NCBI GenBank assembly: GCA_963681505.1
Contig: OY811974.1
Location: 8,084,239 to 8,148,238 of the forward strand
Length of the DNA stretch: 64,000 nucleotides
DNA from: Eunapius fragilis
Taxonomy: Eukaryota; Porifera; Demospongiae; Spongillida; Spongillidae
Direction: 5' to 3'
The notes under the pieces are model-generated. The model ran no database searches. It was not told the DNA's origin and worked only from the letters and a program-made list of their open reading frames with translations. Numbering within the stretch: the first letter of the stretch is position 1; each line of letters starts with the position of its first letter. Made by a program: the position numbers and the translations under genes. Below, one piece after another: positions 33,651-46,693 of this stretch.

Positions 33651-35080
33651 TCATTTGGGATCCAAACGCAAAGAATTTTTACAACATTTTATACAGTCAT
33701 TGTATAATATAATAATTATATGTGATGGGTCGTTTTCGTGGAAACTGTCACATATACATGTACATGCATGTACGTGCCTACACATATGGGGCAGAGAAAA
33801 CATGGTAGTTTTCAAATGATATAGTTGACACAAATCTTATGCACCTCAACTTAAAGTCGGACTAACTGTTGCAAAGTTAAAAGTTAATATAAGCAATGGG
33901 AAAGGTGCGTACCGCCAGTGTATGACTGCTATTGTACATTTGATGCTTCCACCATTTGTACCAGACGTTACCATACATGTAGATAGTTTAGAGATCTATG
34001 ACGTTACCTCACTATGTGTATTAAAGCTTTATCAGGCCACCCCCCTCCCTCGTTCGATGCTTGAGTTCCGCCTCTTCTAGTTATGGTACTTATAAAAATG
34101 CAATAGGCCCGAAGGTGTCTCTCTTTTCGTATTTGGCCCGCTAAACGCGAGGGGGGGACCTGACGAACTTCCCCCCCCCCCTCCCCCTCCCCCCGTTATT
34201 GGCCCCCTGGATAAATGCTTTCTGAGTATTAATCGATTCCCCCCCCCCCCCCCCCCCCCCCCCCATCCCCCCATAACTTCCTGGCTTCCCAACGCTCCGG
34301 TTATTTTTTACAGTTACACAACCATTTAGCCTATTACGGACGTAGCTACTGTAATCATGTACGTGTCACATTCCTGCTAACCTAGGACTTGAGACTTGCA
34401 TGATGCTTCTGTAAGAAGACTGGTTGGTTGTCATGCCCAGGCAATCCTGTGTCGATTCTATGAGTTGCAAACTCCTCTGTGCAATCGCCACCTCCGTCTT
34501 TGCAACAATTAGTGCCCACTCTTACAAGGGTTGTGCTAATAGTAAGTCTGTTGGTCATTAATACAACATCAAAAACAACCAGGTCTGGGCACGGCTGATG
34601 ACGATGTGTGGCACGTGATGATCGTGGTAGGCACATTGAATGTGGGGTATATCTCACTAACCATTCAAAGGAAGAGCGATTTGAAGGCCCTAATTAAGCT
34701 CTGAAAAAATAACGATAAATAAGTGCATTGATTACTCTCATGTAATCCGTTAGCAGGTAAGGAAAATATCATTTGGTTTGGAAATTATAGATGACTGAAT
34801 TAGGAAATGAGACAAAAATGAATGGACATTGGAAACCTTGCATAATTAATGTGGAAGTGCGGATATAGGTACTTAAGTTGCGAAAAACTACACAAAATAT
34901 GTCAACTAGTCCCCACATTGCAAATCCGAGAGCAGGTAGTCAATTTTTTTTTCCCTGCAGTTAGCTGCAGTTTTCTGAATGCGTCCGTACATTTTCTATG
35001 GACATTGAATTACGCAATGACCGAATACCGCGTAATCCTTTTGACCGCCAATTTCTCGATATGACGAATACCTAGGTTTT
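33651..35080. other. Non-coding with long C runs
   Basis: C-rich runs at about 34170-34195 and 34241-34264. A 91-codon minus frame (34382-34657) has no recognisable domain. No gene supported. Confidence 0.5.
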
Positions 35081-35081
35081 T

Positions 35082-35475
35082 CCAGGTTTTTTTTTTTTTT
35101 TTGTGTTTTTTTACAATAAACTTTTATAATATTGCAATTGACTATATTATACATGCATAAATAAATACACAACATTCAACGAGCCCCTGCAGCGTGAGCC
35201 AGCAGCGCCTGTGCATTTTGTCGCATCAAGACTACTGACAGGTGGCAATATAGTTCATTTAGTGCTGCTGAGCATGATTGTCTCTGGCGCAGACTCAGCA
35301 ATTTGCTCAAACGGGCAAACATGGAAACAGCCTCCTGGCCCCATCCACCATACGTTTCCACTATAAGAGGGATGCAAGACCATCCCCTTTCATTGCAGGG
35401 ACCATCATTCTTCAAATGCTTGTACCTTTCCAGGTTTGTCCTTTCTTTATAATGGCACGATAAATCACAGTTTCT
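35082..35475 (-). mobile_element. LINE-B 3' end with poly(A)-like tail (minus strand)
   Basis: The minus frame 35176-35478 encodes GPCNERGWSCIPLIVETYGG and WGQEAVSMFARLSKLL, then SVVLMRQNAQALLAHA. This equals the end of the 46694-47260 ORF (KCAELGWRCVPLAVETYCNW). On the plus strand a T run with ACAATAAA-type context (35087-35130) corresponds to the A-rich tail of the insert. The fragment is 5' truncated, as usual for LINEs. Confidence 0.75.
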
Positions 35476-36645
35476 CAAGTCTAAAACAATTAAGTGTTAT
35501 ATTGCTTATCAGTTACTTATGCCAACTTTAATTTACATCATTAAAGCAACAGAGATAGTATCCACAGGAACTAGGAACGATGTGCATGCCAATATTACGC
35601 CAAACCCATGATTCATTGGCGGCGGATTGTGTCCCAAGTATTTTTATTTCACCAATCGAAAAACACGTGGCTATTTGTTTCCCCGCTACCATAGTACTCA
35701 GTTCTAAGTATGGGACAAGTAAGATGTTAGTTTACTGAGATAAAAACGAAATGAATAGTTTGTCTATCCCGCAGCTTGCGCTCTTTTCTGGTAAAAAATG
35801 CCTTAAACACGTACATGTATCATTCCCATCCGCCACATGTACAATTGGCAGTTATAATCCATTATTCGCCTCAATATACAATTCAATAAGTACTGAGCAG
35901 TGCCAGCTAGACACCTCATGGTGGAACACCGCTCCACGCATATGACAAAGCCGCCAATCGAGACATGTACGATATTCAGAACGTCATGGCCGAACGTCTG
36001 GAAAAGAGCCCGTACCGAGTATTTGGACACCTGCCACCTGTGCAAAAGATTACGTAGCGCGTTTGATTAATGATACTGCAGAGAAAGTGCGAACGTATTT
36101 AAATAGCCGTGCCCACTGCGCGTATATTGAGGTAGGGCGCACTGATGGTTACCTTCAGCCGGGTCCCCAGACGTGCGACTAAGTGTTGATTACATACAAT
36201 GTTTCTTTTTACCGATTTACAATTAACCCGTTAGTGTGGTTTTGTACAGGCGGGAAAAGCGAAGAGCATATAAAAAGGGGTAATCGATTTGCTACCGATT
36301 TTTGCATACGAAGGAAACGAGTATCGACTAATCGCGACTAAGAAAAACAAACTAAAGGAAATTCTGTAATCAGTAACCTGCTATTCTACTAAGTGCTTAG
36401 TCGACCGAATAGGTAATCGCGAATAGCCGATTAACCTACAAAACCTGAAAATCGGTTACACACCCTCATCGAAAGAGTACTATACCAATAAAGGTATGTA
36501 AATGTAGCTACCTACTCTTACTTAGCTTGGTTTGCAATATGACATTGGTGGCTGAACATTACGGATCAATTACGGATCAATTACGATCATCAACTACATC
36601 AAATATGCATCGGAATAATGTGCATGAAAAAAAAAATGAATGAAA
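35476..36645. other. Non-coding stretch, nothing recognised
   Basis: No domain, repeat or RNA gene seen. GATCAATTACGGATCAATTA near 36562 recurs, inverted, near 40830-40860, close to another family F MITE. Confidence 0.5.
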
Positions 36646-36932
36646 CAAGTAAATAAAAAACCTTCTCATTGAGAAAGTTGGTGGGATATAGATTTGAAGG
36701 CAATGGTGGTGGAAAAAGCAAGAAACAAGGATCTGTAATAGTAAGGGAAAATGTCATAGTCCTATATTTAGCCCACGAACATACTATATACTACAAACGG
36801 GCCGCTAATTATAGGACTATGACATTTTCCCTTACTATTACAGAACCTTGTTAACTTGCTTTATACACCACCATTGCCTTCAAATCCTATATCCCACCAA
36901 CTTTCTCATTGAGAAGGTTTTTTATTTACTTG
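36646..36932. mobile_element. MITE family F, well-preserved palindrome
   Basis: CAAGTAAATAAAAAACCTTC at the left and its complement at the right. The arms carry GAGAAAGTTGGTGGGATATA and GGAAAATGTCATAGTCCTAT. The centre is unpaired (about 36775-36810). Confidence 0.9.
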
Positions 36933-37104
36933 TATAGAAAGTAAGCTTCATTTCATACAGTTGCAACATTCATAGTACATGGCTAGACAAGGGGAGATAA
37001 GGAAGCCTTTAAAAATAATAGACACTACTGTACACACAGTTGAGTCACCATGCATGCTTTACATGTGAAGTGAATGCTTTTGTGCAGATCCGTGCTGTAC
37101 ATAG

Positions 37105-37182
37105 TCGGGCGGGCCCTACTACCGCGTTTGGTCAGGTAGTAGGGTGACAAGCCCGATCAAACGCGGTAGTAGGGCCGCCCCG
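37105..37182. repeat. GC-rich hairpin with ~26-bp stem
   Basis: CGGGCGGGCCCTACTACCGC followed by GTTTGGTC pairs with GATCAAACGCGGTAGTAGGG followed by CCGCCCCG, with a loop of about 23 nt. One or two mismatches. It stands out in AT-rich surroundings. Possibly a small MITE. Confidence 0.8.
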
Positions 37183-37189
37183 CTATATA

Positions 37190-39164
37190 AATTTTAATAC
37201 AACATGACCTTTGGGTGGTAGTGGTAGTCCTGTGACCGCGTCTTGTTTTTGGAGGTATTCCGCTCGTTGCTTAGATCTTTCTGAGTTATTTTGATTACGC
37301 GAAGGCATTTGTAGAAAAACAACTTCACTAGCCAAAGTAACAGCTAAACTGCGATAGGAACACCATATACTGCCTAATAAATATGTATTATATATCATTA
37401 TTAAATACAACTTGCATGCTAGATGTGATATGTGTCTATATTTAAGGATAACGTGCCGGTAAATTTCGAAGCGAGTGGTACTATTGCCGTTCTTCAAAAC
37501 CGTTCGTAGCTCGAGTTATAGCTTCCTAATAAGATGAAGACGAAGAAGACAACGACGACCAAGAATTATTTTAGGCCTGGGCACGACAAACAGGAAATTG
37601 TTTCTCTATAACGACACCGTTTTTTGACACGGAACCAACGTAGAACTGTAGGTCGTTGTGCTCTCATTTTATCGCGATAAAGAGATAAGCGATCCGTTTC
37701 ACCGTTGTCCCTCCAGACGCTAGTGAAGTTATATTACGGCACTGAACCTGCTGCCGCAGTTTCAGATATAGAAATAACGCTTTGTAAAAATCCTAGCTCA
37801 CAGCTAGCCCACTGTTTGGTCCAGTTGTTCATGGCAACGTTACTGTACATCTCTCTGGCGACCCTGTTAGCAGGTGTTCGAGCGGCGACCTAGCCTTCTC
37901 AGGACCCTATAACTCGTACGAAGCCGCCAAAGGCTGAACGAAGGTTACCATCGATGTGCATACACAGATTCGAAGAGTCACGGGACGATTGGTCACGAAT
38001 CACTGATGACGACGCGGTCAAGAATGGCTCCAAGTGCTTTAACGACGTCAGGACAGATTCAGCGCCTGTTCTGGCAAGACATGGAATACTCCGTCTCTTG
38101 CGTCTCAAGTTGGCTGCCCAACATGGTATTGTTGAGGTGCCGTATAGTAAATAGCTCGAAATTGTGCTAGTTATAGCAGTACGTATTATGTGTAATTACT
38201 TATAGTGATGTTGCTTATGTACGCGAAAAACGGTAAATGGTAATGATTGTATACCTTATCATGCATGCCATAGATTGATGCGTCCCAGCAAGATGTACAT
38301 GTTAATGATTCGATTCCTCTCTGCTCAATTTTCCAGAGTTTAAAACAAACCTAGCATGCATGTCTGAAATTTATATCTGTAAAGGAATTTACTCCGCACT
38401 GCATGGGACTGGTTTCAGTTGATCGTTATTACGCTACGATTATGGTTCGCATGCAGTCAAAGCGAGCATAGTATACTACGCAGCATGATTTTACAGCATG
38501 AAAGCTCACCTATAAAGTACTAAGGCTACACATGACTAGCGTAGACTACATGCGTAGCACGTACAACTACTTTAGCATCATTAAGTCATCCACTTAATTT
38601 GTTCTGTCTTTCTCAGGTAGATCCATCCCCTCATCAGCAGCTGATATGCCAGATTGAAAAGGGGAGGAAATACGTCAAGCAGATCACGTGATAAATACAT
38701 TAACAAAGCTTATGTATCATAATGACATATAGATTAACTGGGAAGGTTTACGCTTCATGCATGACTTGTTCTCCCTATAACTTCCGAACGATTATAGTTA
38801 CCGACTTGCTAGTTGCAGCATGCACCATTTCGCTATTGCACCGGCTTTTTGTTTCTGTCATGTAGGCCCCTCCGTACGGTTACGAATTAAGGGTTACCCC
38901 TGGCCCTGAGTATAGTCCAAACCGCTTCATGTATATGTAGAAGAGCTCTGTCGCTGTAGATTTATCTGTTCGTTCATTTTTACTTCATACGTATCCGTAC
39001 GCAGAGGACCTAACAATTCGCCGTAGAGAAATGATGTGTGATAGGATGTGCTGCGAATTGTAAGTTGATCGATCGGATGTTATAGCGATTCAAACGGGAG
39101 CTTTTATACTGTGTTATATATATAGCTAGCAATGCGAACTGTCCCAGTTATTATACATTACATC
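37190..39164. other. Non-coding stretch
   Basis: No supported gene. Small ORFs (37705-37893, 37954-38154) show no domain. A stretch like ATAACTTCCGAACG at 38778 relates to the element at 33150. Confidence 0.45.
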
Positions 39165-39170
39165 ATTTAC

Positions 39171-39707
39171 CTGCATTAGCTCCTGCAGGAAGGATTCTGT
39201 ATGTTAGATCACGAATCTCAGCGTTGGCAGCCGGGGACCAAGGACTACTAGCATAGACAGCAACATTTCCAGCAAAACGACGGGTAGGTTGCGTGGCTGT
39301 AAATACACTCCTTCCCACAGTCAACTTCACATGACGTCCATCGCACTCAAGTGTAATCCTGGTACGGACATTAAAAGGTATGTCGTGAGTAGTGTCAATG
39401 CCCCAGCCAGTGTTCCGATAATCGCCAATCGTGCAGCGTATTCGAGTACTGCGATTAAAAAACCAAAAAGCCGGAGTCCGAGTACCAAAATCACAGCATT
39501 CTCTGCCGGTAGTGAAATACAGAATATTGCCCCAACCGCTGACGACATTGGTGGGTAAAATTTCAAATGAAAGTATATAGTTTCCAGTAGTTCCTGGGAT
39601 ATTGCCAAGGAAGTTGTTACGTACTAATATTGGGTGAGGTGGAATATAAGTAGGAGGATTTGTAGGAGGAGGCGCAGGAGCATTTTTCGTTAGCATGGCG
39701 TCATCTT
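39171..39707 (-). CDS. Exon encoding a ConA/LamG-like jellyroll domain
   Basis: Minus-strand exon with a good acceptor (TTTTTACAG before 39707) and donor (GTAAAT after 39171). It is phase 1 at both ends, typical of a shuffled extracellular module. If the donor is not used, the frame stops at 39163. The translation has a proline-rich linker (APAPPPTNPPTYIPPHP), then a ~135-residue domain: NYILSFEILPTNVVSGWGNI, LYFTTGRECCDFGTRTPAFW, RCTIGDYRNTGWG, a strand RTRITLECDGRHVKLTVG, and a closing NAEIRDLTYRIL. The strand pattern (start LSFEI, late KLTVG, final IRDLTYRI) is that of concanavalin/laminin-G-like sugar- or protein-binding folds. Similar modules occur in secreted proteins of animals and protists. 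The rest of the gene is not identified. Upstream is a long GT/CA tract, possibly in the preceding intron. Confidence 0.7.
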
Positions 39708-39721
39708 CTGTAAAAAGACGC

Positions 39722-40076
<355 letters not shown>

Positions 40077-40119
40077 CATTTCAAGCCGCAAATTTAAACG
40101 GCGTGTCATCCGTTAAGGC

Positions 40120-40375
40120 GACAAGTAAATTTAAAAACTTCTATATGAGAAAGTTAGTGGGATTTAGGATTTGAAGACAATGGTGGTGTAAAATGCAAGT
40201 AAACAAGGGTCTGTAATAGTATGGGAAATTCTCATCGTCCTATATTTAGCACGTTTGTAGCATATACTATGTTCGTATGCTAACTATGACATTTTCCCTT
40301 ACTATTACAAACCCTTGTTTCCTTGCTTTTTACACCACCATTGCCTTCAAATCCTATATCCCACTAACTTTCTCA
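40120..40375. mobile_element. MITE family F copy
   Basis: ACAAGTAAATTTAAAAACTT, GAGAAAGTTAGTGGGATTTA and the mirrored arm ending ATCCCACTAACTTTCTC. More diverged than 27203-27482. Confidence 0.85.
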
Positions 40376-40597
40376 AATTTTAAGTGGACTGGGTACGGAG
40401 GATGGGGACGAGTGTTTTTTGTTCTCTTGTCTGTCCCGCTAGACGTGAGTGACGTTTTAAATGAAATTCATGATACTGCATGATTCCTATATGGAACCTA
40501 CTCGTGTAGGTTCCGATCACACTTCACGTATGCATGTATGCTTAAGTCACTCGTGCGTTACGACGGATCCATTTTAACTGAGCATGCACTAATGATA

Positions 40598-40799
40598 CAA
40601 GTAAATAATAAAACCTTCTCTATGAGAAAGTTGGTGGGATATAGGATTGAAGGAATGGTGGTCTAAAAAGCAAGGACACAAGAGTCTGTAATAGTAAGAG
40701 AAAATGTCATAGTCCTATATTTAGCACACGAACATAGTATATGCGCTTAATATAGGACTATGACGTTTTTCTCATAGAGAGGGTTTTTATTTACTTGTT
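40598..40799. mobile_element. MITE family F copy, shortened right arm
   Basis: CAAGTAAATAATAAAACCTT at the left; right end TAGAGAGGGTTTTTATTTAC. The right arm lacks the middle third (from the AAAATGTCATAG pairing region to the tip). Confidence 0.85.
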
Positions 40800-41663
40800 T
40801 TATTCACATTATTCCGATGCGTAAATGATGATGCGTAATTGATCGTAATTGATCTGGGCCGTAATGTTCAGCCACCAATGTCATATTGTATCTAAGCTTA
40901 GTAAGAGTAGGTATAGCTACATTTACATACCTTTATCGGTAGTACTCTCTTTTGATGGCCTCGTTTGGTTTTGCAGGTACGCTAAGCCTTCCCATACCGC
41001 ACTCCCATCGCCAAGCGAGCAGATTCAGGACTCTCCCTGTCCCAATAACGTTGCCTTGCCTCTGGCTTGATGCCACCATTGTTACTTTAAGATATTTTTA
41101 ATGTTATCTAATTATATGCGCGCAGTTACCGGGGTCGAATCCTATATGGAAGTTTCTAACGAAGCTTCCGATACACGTACTGACATGAAATATTGCACAA
41201 TATATGCCAATATTAACCAATTTCGCATTTACCTTCTGGATCACTGATAGGGTGGACGTCTTCTGCTTTATCTGCTTCTGCATCGCCAGTTTTTGCGAAG
41301 AGCTTGTTCGCGGCACACAGATCGTGGACAGTACCAAGTATAAGGCGATTGTCCAGTGCAGCGAAGCGTACGACTTCATTTATAATTGCGACTGCGCATG
41401 CATCAAGTATTATTATTTATACTCACGATTATAGCCTTTAAAGGCTTTTCCTAGAGGAAAACATGCATTGATAGCTTGCGCTCAGTAGATTTTGCTCAAT
41501 ACAAGTTCAGTAGAAAAACAAATTAAATTAATAAACAATTACGTGGAATTAATTAAGACTCGGGTTCAGAAAGTAGCCCACCAACCACATTATATGAAGC
41601 ATCTTGGAGGTAACCATAGGTCAGCCGTTTAACAGCCCTATTTTAGACTATAATATGTCCATG
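40800..41663. other. Non-coding with inverted copy of the 26.6 kb hairpin
   Basis: About 41130-41185 is the inverted near-copy of 26625-26680. No gene supported; the overlapping frames 41104-41434 on both strands have no domain. Confidence 0.45.
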
Positions 41664-42005
41664 TCAAGTTGTAATTGATGTCATCAAGTATTTATATTTT
41701 TTGAAGAGAGTATTGAATAGCCTGCCGGATCCCACCAAGAAAATTTGTTCGTAATTGGATGGCCAATAATTAGTATATGGAGCATGAGGGTTAAACCTTA
41801 GATGCCAAAAGATGTATGATCGTGCAAACTGACCACTCCAGAAACCAACAGCAGCAACATCATAAACTCCGAGAAATTGTAATTGTGGCTCCAAACAAGG
41901 CATTGTGGTTGACTTCAAAGAGCAGGCCTGCATGCAGTATGGGTCATAGATACTAAAATGCAGACAATAATGCAGACAATACATGAAAGGTGCATGCAAA
42001 GTCAT
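41664..42005 (-). mobile_element. LINE-A endonuclease-region fragment (minus)
   Basis: The minus frame reads VYDVAAVGFWSGQFARSYIF then HLRFNPHAPYTNYWPSNYE. This matches the LINE-A segment LDIVVENFWG...YFDVRVFNPF seen at 9440-9530. A related fragment in opposite orientation is at 43430-43660. Confidence 0.6.
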
Positions 42006-42354
42006 TCCACAGCGATGAAATCCATGGAATCGTTGAAGGCAATATAATTTAACGAGGAAATATCTGAAATTGACTTAGAGGATATGTGTGTGAACAGCGA
42101 GTTGGTGAGAGGGGGGCGGGGCGGGGGCGGGGGCTTCTGACTTCGAAAAAGAGCTGGAGCGAATTGAAAATTACAAGCATGCCATTGGAGTCTCGAAAAA
42201 AAATTATCTTGATGAGACAATAGAAAATGATTTTACACGGCCATCGGAACTATGGCAACCTTCAGTTTGTGGTGAAATTATCGTGAACGAAAACGCTATT
42301 GATAGCCAAGCCGTGTATAATAAACACCGGGGGGAAAAAGAATGAACGTATTCA

Positions 42355-42592
42355 AATGACAACGAAAACATTCTAACGAGAAAATTGGTAGGGTGGATTT
42401 TGGAAAAGAAGAATGAGACAAAAATTCTATATTTAGCACGCGTAAATGTACAACAGAACTGGAGTCAAAAATAAGGTATTTTCTCTTTTTTTTTCCGCCA
42501 AACCTTGTCCGTTCCATTGAACAGCACCTTTGCCTGCAGTTCCTAAATCCCACCACCTTTCTCGTTCGAGAATGATTTTATTTTAAAAAGTA
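42355..42592. mobile_element. MITE family F, old and diverged copy
   Basis: AACATTCTAACGAGAAAATT on the left and CACCACCTTTCTCGTTCGAG on the right. The interior is largely decayed but retains TATATTTAGCACGCG. Confidence 0.65.
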
Positions 42593-43382
42593 TACTCTAC
42601 AGTTACCTACATGTATCGTGTAGTTTGATTCCATGCTTATAGTCTAATGATCCAAACAGAAAAATTCATACCCCATGACTATCTGAATAATGCTGACTTA
42701 GTCAAATCCTTTAGTAGCATCCAATGGTGTCTGTATGGTAAAGAAATGACTTGAAACAAGACATCAGATGCTGAACGGTATATACTGAAGTTGCACCATG
42801 CAATTTACCATAAAGAAATATTCTTGGGTCATCCAATTTTACCTAACAAAAGAGATGTCAAATGAAAAGACAATGAAAAACGAAAGAGATGCACAGCCAC
42901 AAAGCCATACCAAGTATCACTATAACCATAAATAATTACACACCACCATTACCTAGAAACACAAATGCTTCTACCCCACCCCACATCTGATGAGATAAGC
43001 TATGGCCACAGCTACAACAAACCAAAAGAGCTATTGGAGGTGATAGCAGTTACAGTTGTTTCTGGCCATATTCAGTATAAGCTCTAAACAGCTTAACATG
43101 AAAATTGTTTTATTCATCACGCGGATACTGCATGCTATTTAAAATGCTGTCACTGGCCATGTAATATCATTTCCCACTGCAATTTTTTTTTTCAAGTCTC
43201 AACGCCTCACACACCCACTAGTTTGCTAGCATGTTGGGATTTATTTTGCTCTGCACATTTTCTCGAACTCCATAATCCTTTGGAACCCCAGCATTAACTT
43301 GCTGATCCAATACATAAGGCTATTTTAGTATGCATGTCCTCATTAATATATATAGCCTTCTGCGATTCAATGCTACACAGTC
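42593..43382. other. Non-coding stretch, nothing recognised
   Basis: AT-rich DNA with no ORF, repeat or element that I can identify. Confidence 0.5.
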
Positions 43383-43670
43383 TCAGTGCTGAGGAGTGAC
43401 CTTGCACCATTCATGAGTTGTCAGGCATGTTAGTGCCTCTGTGACCCATACTACACTGATGCTCTTTGAAGTCAACCACAATGCCTTGTTTTGAGCCAGA
43501 ATTACAAATTTACAATCTCTCGGAGTTGTTATGTTGGCTCTATTAGTTTCTGGGGTGGACAGTTTGGAATTACATCTTTTGGCAGTAAATATTTTAACCC
43601 TCATGCTCCATCTAATCATTTGCCATCCAATTAGAATTGTCTTGTGGGGCCCGGTTGCATGTACCATACA
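43383..43670 (+). mobile_element. LINE-A endonuclease-region fragment (plus)
   Basis: Plus strand, third frame: SFWGGQFGITSFGSKYFNPH then APSNHLPSN, the same protein segment as 41664-42005 but inverted. At the DNA level, TTGAAGTCAACCACAATGCC is shared between them. Confidence 0.6.
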
Positions 43671-44744
43671 GTACCCTCAAATACTAAGCAACATCTAATT
43701 TGATATAGACATATATCAATAAATAAGATAGGCCGGGTTGTTCAAAGGCTGATCGGTGCCTCAGCAGTAACAATGCTATAGATACTCTCCATGGGGTTCC
43801 TGTAATGAAAATTAAAGTAGGAAGGATAAATGGCACTGTAGCAATCCCGTGCCTCTTTTCATGCAAAGCGTTTGTTTGGTTGTCCTGTTAGTCAGCTAGA
43901 ACAATTCTAAAAGAGGGTACTCAATTTCATGGAACTGCATGTCACGCTAAAATTGGTCCGCGTCGGTCCGGGTAGACCATAAGTGACTGACAAAGGAAGT
44001 CAAGCACAATCAAAATCGCCCAAGAAAAAAAAAAAAAAAAAAACGCCTGACAACAAGCGTCTCTCCTGTCTCCTTTTGAAACAAGATCGATTTGGAAAGG
44101 ATACTAGCGAAGCGAACCGGCCAACACACGAGTCTGTTAAGCTTATTGAAAATGCGTACACGTACAAAGTTGAGAAGCCAGTATGAAGGTCGGGCCGACA
44201 AAGCGAAGAGTTGGAGGGGGGGGTGCCCGAGCCCTCTGAGCCCCTCCCCCCTAAAATACGCCCTGTTCCTTGTTACTTTTTGTTTACGCGGTTTGTATTT
44301 CTAAATGGAGCGTTATGAAAATCTAAAGGCGATGAACATACGAGATGAGGAGAGCGAGTTAGTATACGGAATGGTTTCCAAAATGATCTGCGGGAGTATA
44401 ATTTCTTGGTAATGGCTAGCGCATGCGCGCTAGGACTCTGGCGGTGTGACTAGCCTCGTCCCCAGGACTAATTTTATATTAAAGTATTTCTACAGTTGTA
44501 GTCAACCATGGCTGCCACATAGTCAAGGTCTTGTAGGATTTGAAGCAACGCTGTTACTCCTACACATTCAATTTCTCCAGTGTTTCTTTGGCGTCAGGCC
44601 TTGCTGATAGGTTCAGCAGGGTTGTTGATGTCCCATTAGCTGCAGATGATGTTCAGCCAAGGTTCATCGACAGGAGTTGCAACAATATTTTTTGTCAGCT
44701 GAGTCCTTCACTCCCTGTGCATGTACAATCAGACCCAGGTTTTC
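43671..44744. other. Non-coding stretch
   Basis: Contains an A run (44027-44043), a G/C-rich patch near 44210-44260 and TGACTAGCCTCGTCCCCAGG (about 44448), which resembles the tip of the 27039 palindrome family. No gene supported. Confidence 0.4.
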
Positions 44745-45135
44745 ATGCATGTACATCAAATAGAATCATGTTAGTGGCCAAACCCTGGTGTGCATCAAAT
44801 AGAATCTTTTTTGCAGTCACACACTTCTGTGCATCAAACAATACCAGTCCTTGTCAAGGTAGCAACCAGATGCAGTGTGCATCACATAGAATCAGGATAG
44901 CAGCCAGACCTGACTTTGCATCAAATTGAACTTTTTTTTGCATCAATGAAAGTCTTCCCTTGTGTGCATATAATAGTCATGAAAGCGGTGTGCATCAAAT
45001 AGAATCATTTTAACGGCCACACCCGATGTGCATGTCACCAGATCATGGTGTGCATCTAATAGAATTGTCAGCGGCCAGACCCAGTGTGTATCAAAATTAA
45101 TTTTTTTATATTGTGTGCATCATATCCCTACAAGC
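44745..45135. repeat. Degenerate minisatellite (unit ~35-48 bp)
   Basis: About ten units start with (T)GTGCATCAAATAGAATC and often continue TAGCGGCCAGACCC. They are heavily diverged, so old. Not coding despite an open frame at 44540-44929. Confidence 0.75.
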
Positions 45136-46044
45136 TGTCATCTCAGCCATTTCTGCTGACGGTAAATTGATAGGCAAAGTCCAGATTATATGTCACGGGA
45201 GACTGAAACATGCATCCTAAAGGATGATAATCTTGCACTCACACAGTTCATCTCATTGGACCAGTGAGAGCAAAATAAAGGAATATTTTTCTGTTTTGTA
45301 TGCAACGTACATCGAGCAAAGCTAGATTCAACATCTGAGTCTTGATGTTGGCACTCTCAAATGGGTACTGCTTTGGGAATGTTGCTTAGTGCATTGATCT
45401 GCCTCTATTTTTGAGGAAATAAAAAAAAACATACCCAAACCTCATTCTCCTATTCCTGCACTGCTGAACTTCAGCCTCTGAATTTATCCTTCAACTATAT
45501 TCTGAAATCAGGAGTAGCAACTCGAGTCAGGACCAACAGCTGAGAGGTGAAGCTCCAAAAAGTGTTGTGTTTGACTTAAAACCACTTCTCATTTCATCGT
45601 GGAATTTCCAATCTCTGTATTATCTAAGATATCTGTTTGATTACAGCAAATTTAAGGTCTGTTTTTGCTATAATAGTCATTATTGTTGTACTTTTTCAAA
45701 TTCCGTGAATGATTTTGCATGTTTTTCATGCAAACTGTAATTTTTTCAAAACATGGAATTTGCTAAAATGAAGAATTATTTTGTAATTTTGATGCCAAGT
45801 GCTTTGATTTGAAATTTATGTGACATATTTCACATGTTAGCAAGTGTATGCACGCTTTTTGCACAAATGAGATGATTTTTGGTGCTTTCAAGATAGCATG
45901 AAATAACAATTCCTAAATTAAGAACTATCCATCCATAATACAAAATAAAATAAAGTATCTGTGCGTTGTCACATATTTCATCTTGTATGTTTGCAGCTCA
46001 TCTGTGACATGTAAAATCCTTTGCTCGTCAATGTATAGCCCAAA
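45136..46044. other. Non-coding, AT-rich
   Basis: No ORF or element recognised. Confidence 0.5.
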
Positions 46045-46460
46045 TTCGACGTATCTGAAATTTCAGACCTGCCAAATCTACTGAAACAAAGTAGTTGTAA
46101 CCACAATGCATACAAGGTTATAATTTTACATCTCAGTGTTGCCATATCCATATTTGAAATTTCAGACTCACCAAAATTTTTCTCACTGACTTTTCATGAT
46201 CCTCTACTAGTTCGATGTATCTGAAATTTCAGACCTGTCAAATCTTCTGAAACGAAGTAGTTGTAACCACAGTGCATTATAATTGTAGAGTGTTGCCATA
46301 TCCATATTTGAAATTTCAGACTCATCAAATTTTTCTCACTGACTCATCATAATTCATAATCACCTTCTATTAAGAATTCGATGTATCTGAAATTTCAGAC
46401 CTGTCAAATCTACTGAAACAAAGTAGTTGTAACCACAATGCTAAAAGGTTATAATTGTAA
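46045..46460. repeat. ~165-bp tandem repeat, 2.5 units, containing TCTGAAATTTCAGA palindrome
   Basis: Units begin at about 46047, 46211 and 46377 with TTCGA(C/T)GTATCTGAAATTT. Each full unit has the palindrome TCTGAAATTTCAGA near its start and a second ATTTGAAATTTCAGAC later, plus GAAACAAAGTAGTTGTAACC. Confidence 0.9.
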
Positions 46461-46693
46461 TTTTTTGCTGATTGGTTGCAATTTTTGTACAATGGTAAAT
46501 ATTACATTTAATGCGAAATTCAACTGCATATTTCAAAGAACAATAATAATATATTATGCATGAATTTCTAATTTTAAGTTTACCTTTAACGTTCAATACT
46601 TCTTTCAGTAAATTGACATTAACATTTACTCATCGCACTCCAAAGGCTTGTGCCTGCAATATTCGTACAGGAAAATTATAATTACTGAGTACA

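Noticed and set aside
41128-41142. GGGGTCGAATCC resembling a tRNA B box
   Set aside because: No A box upstream and it lies in an inverted copy of a dispersed hairpin repeat.
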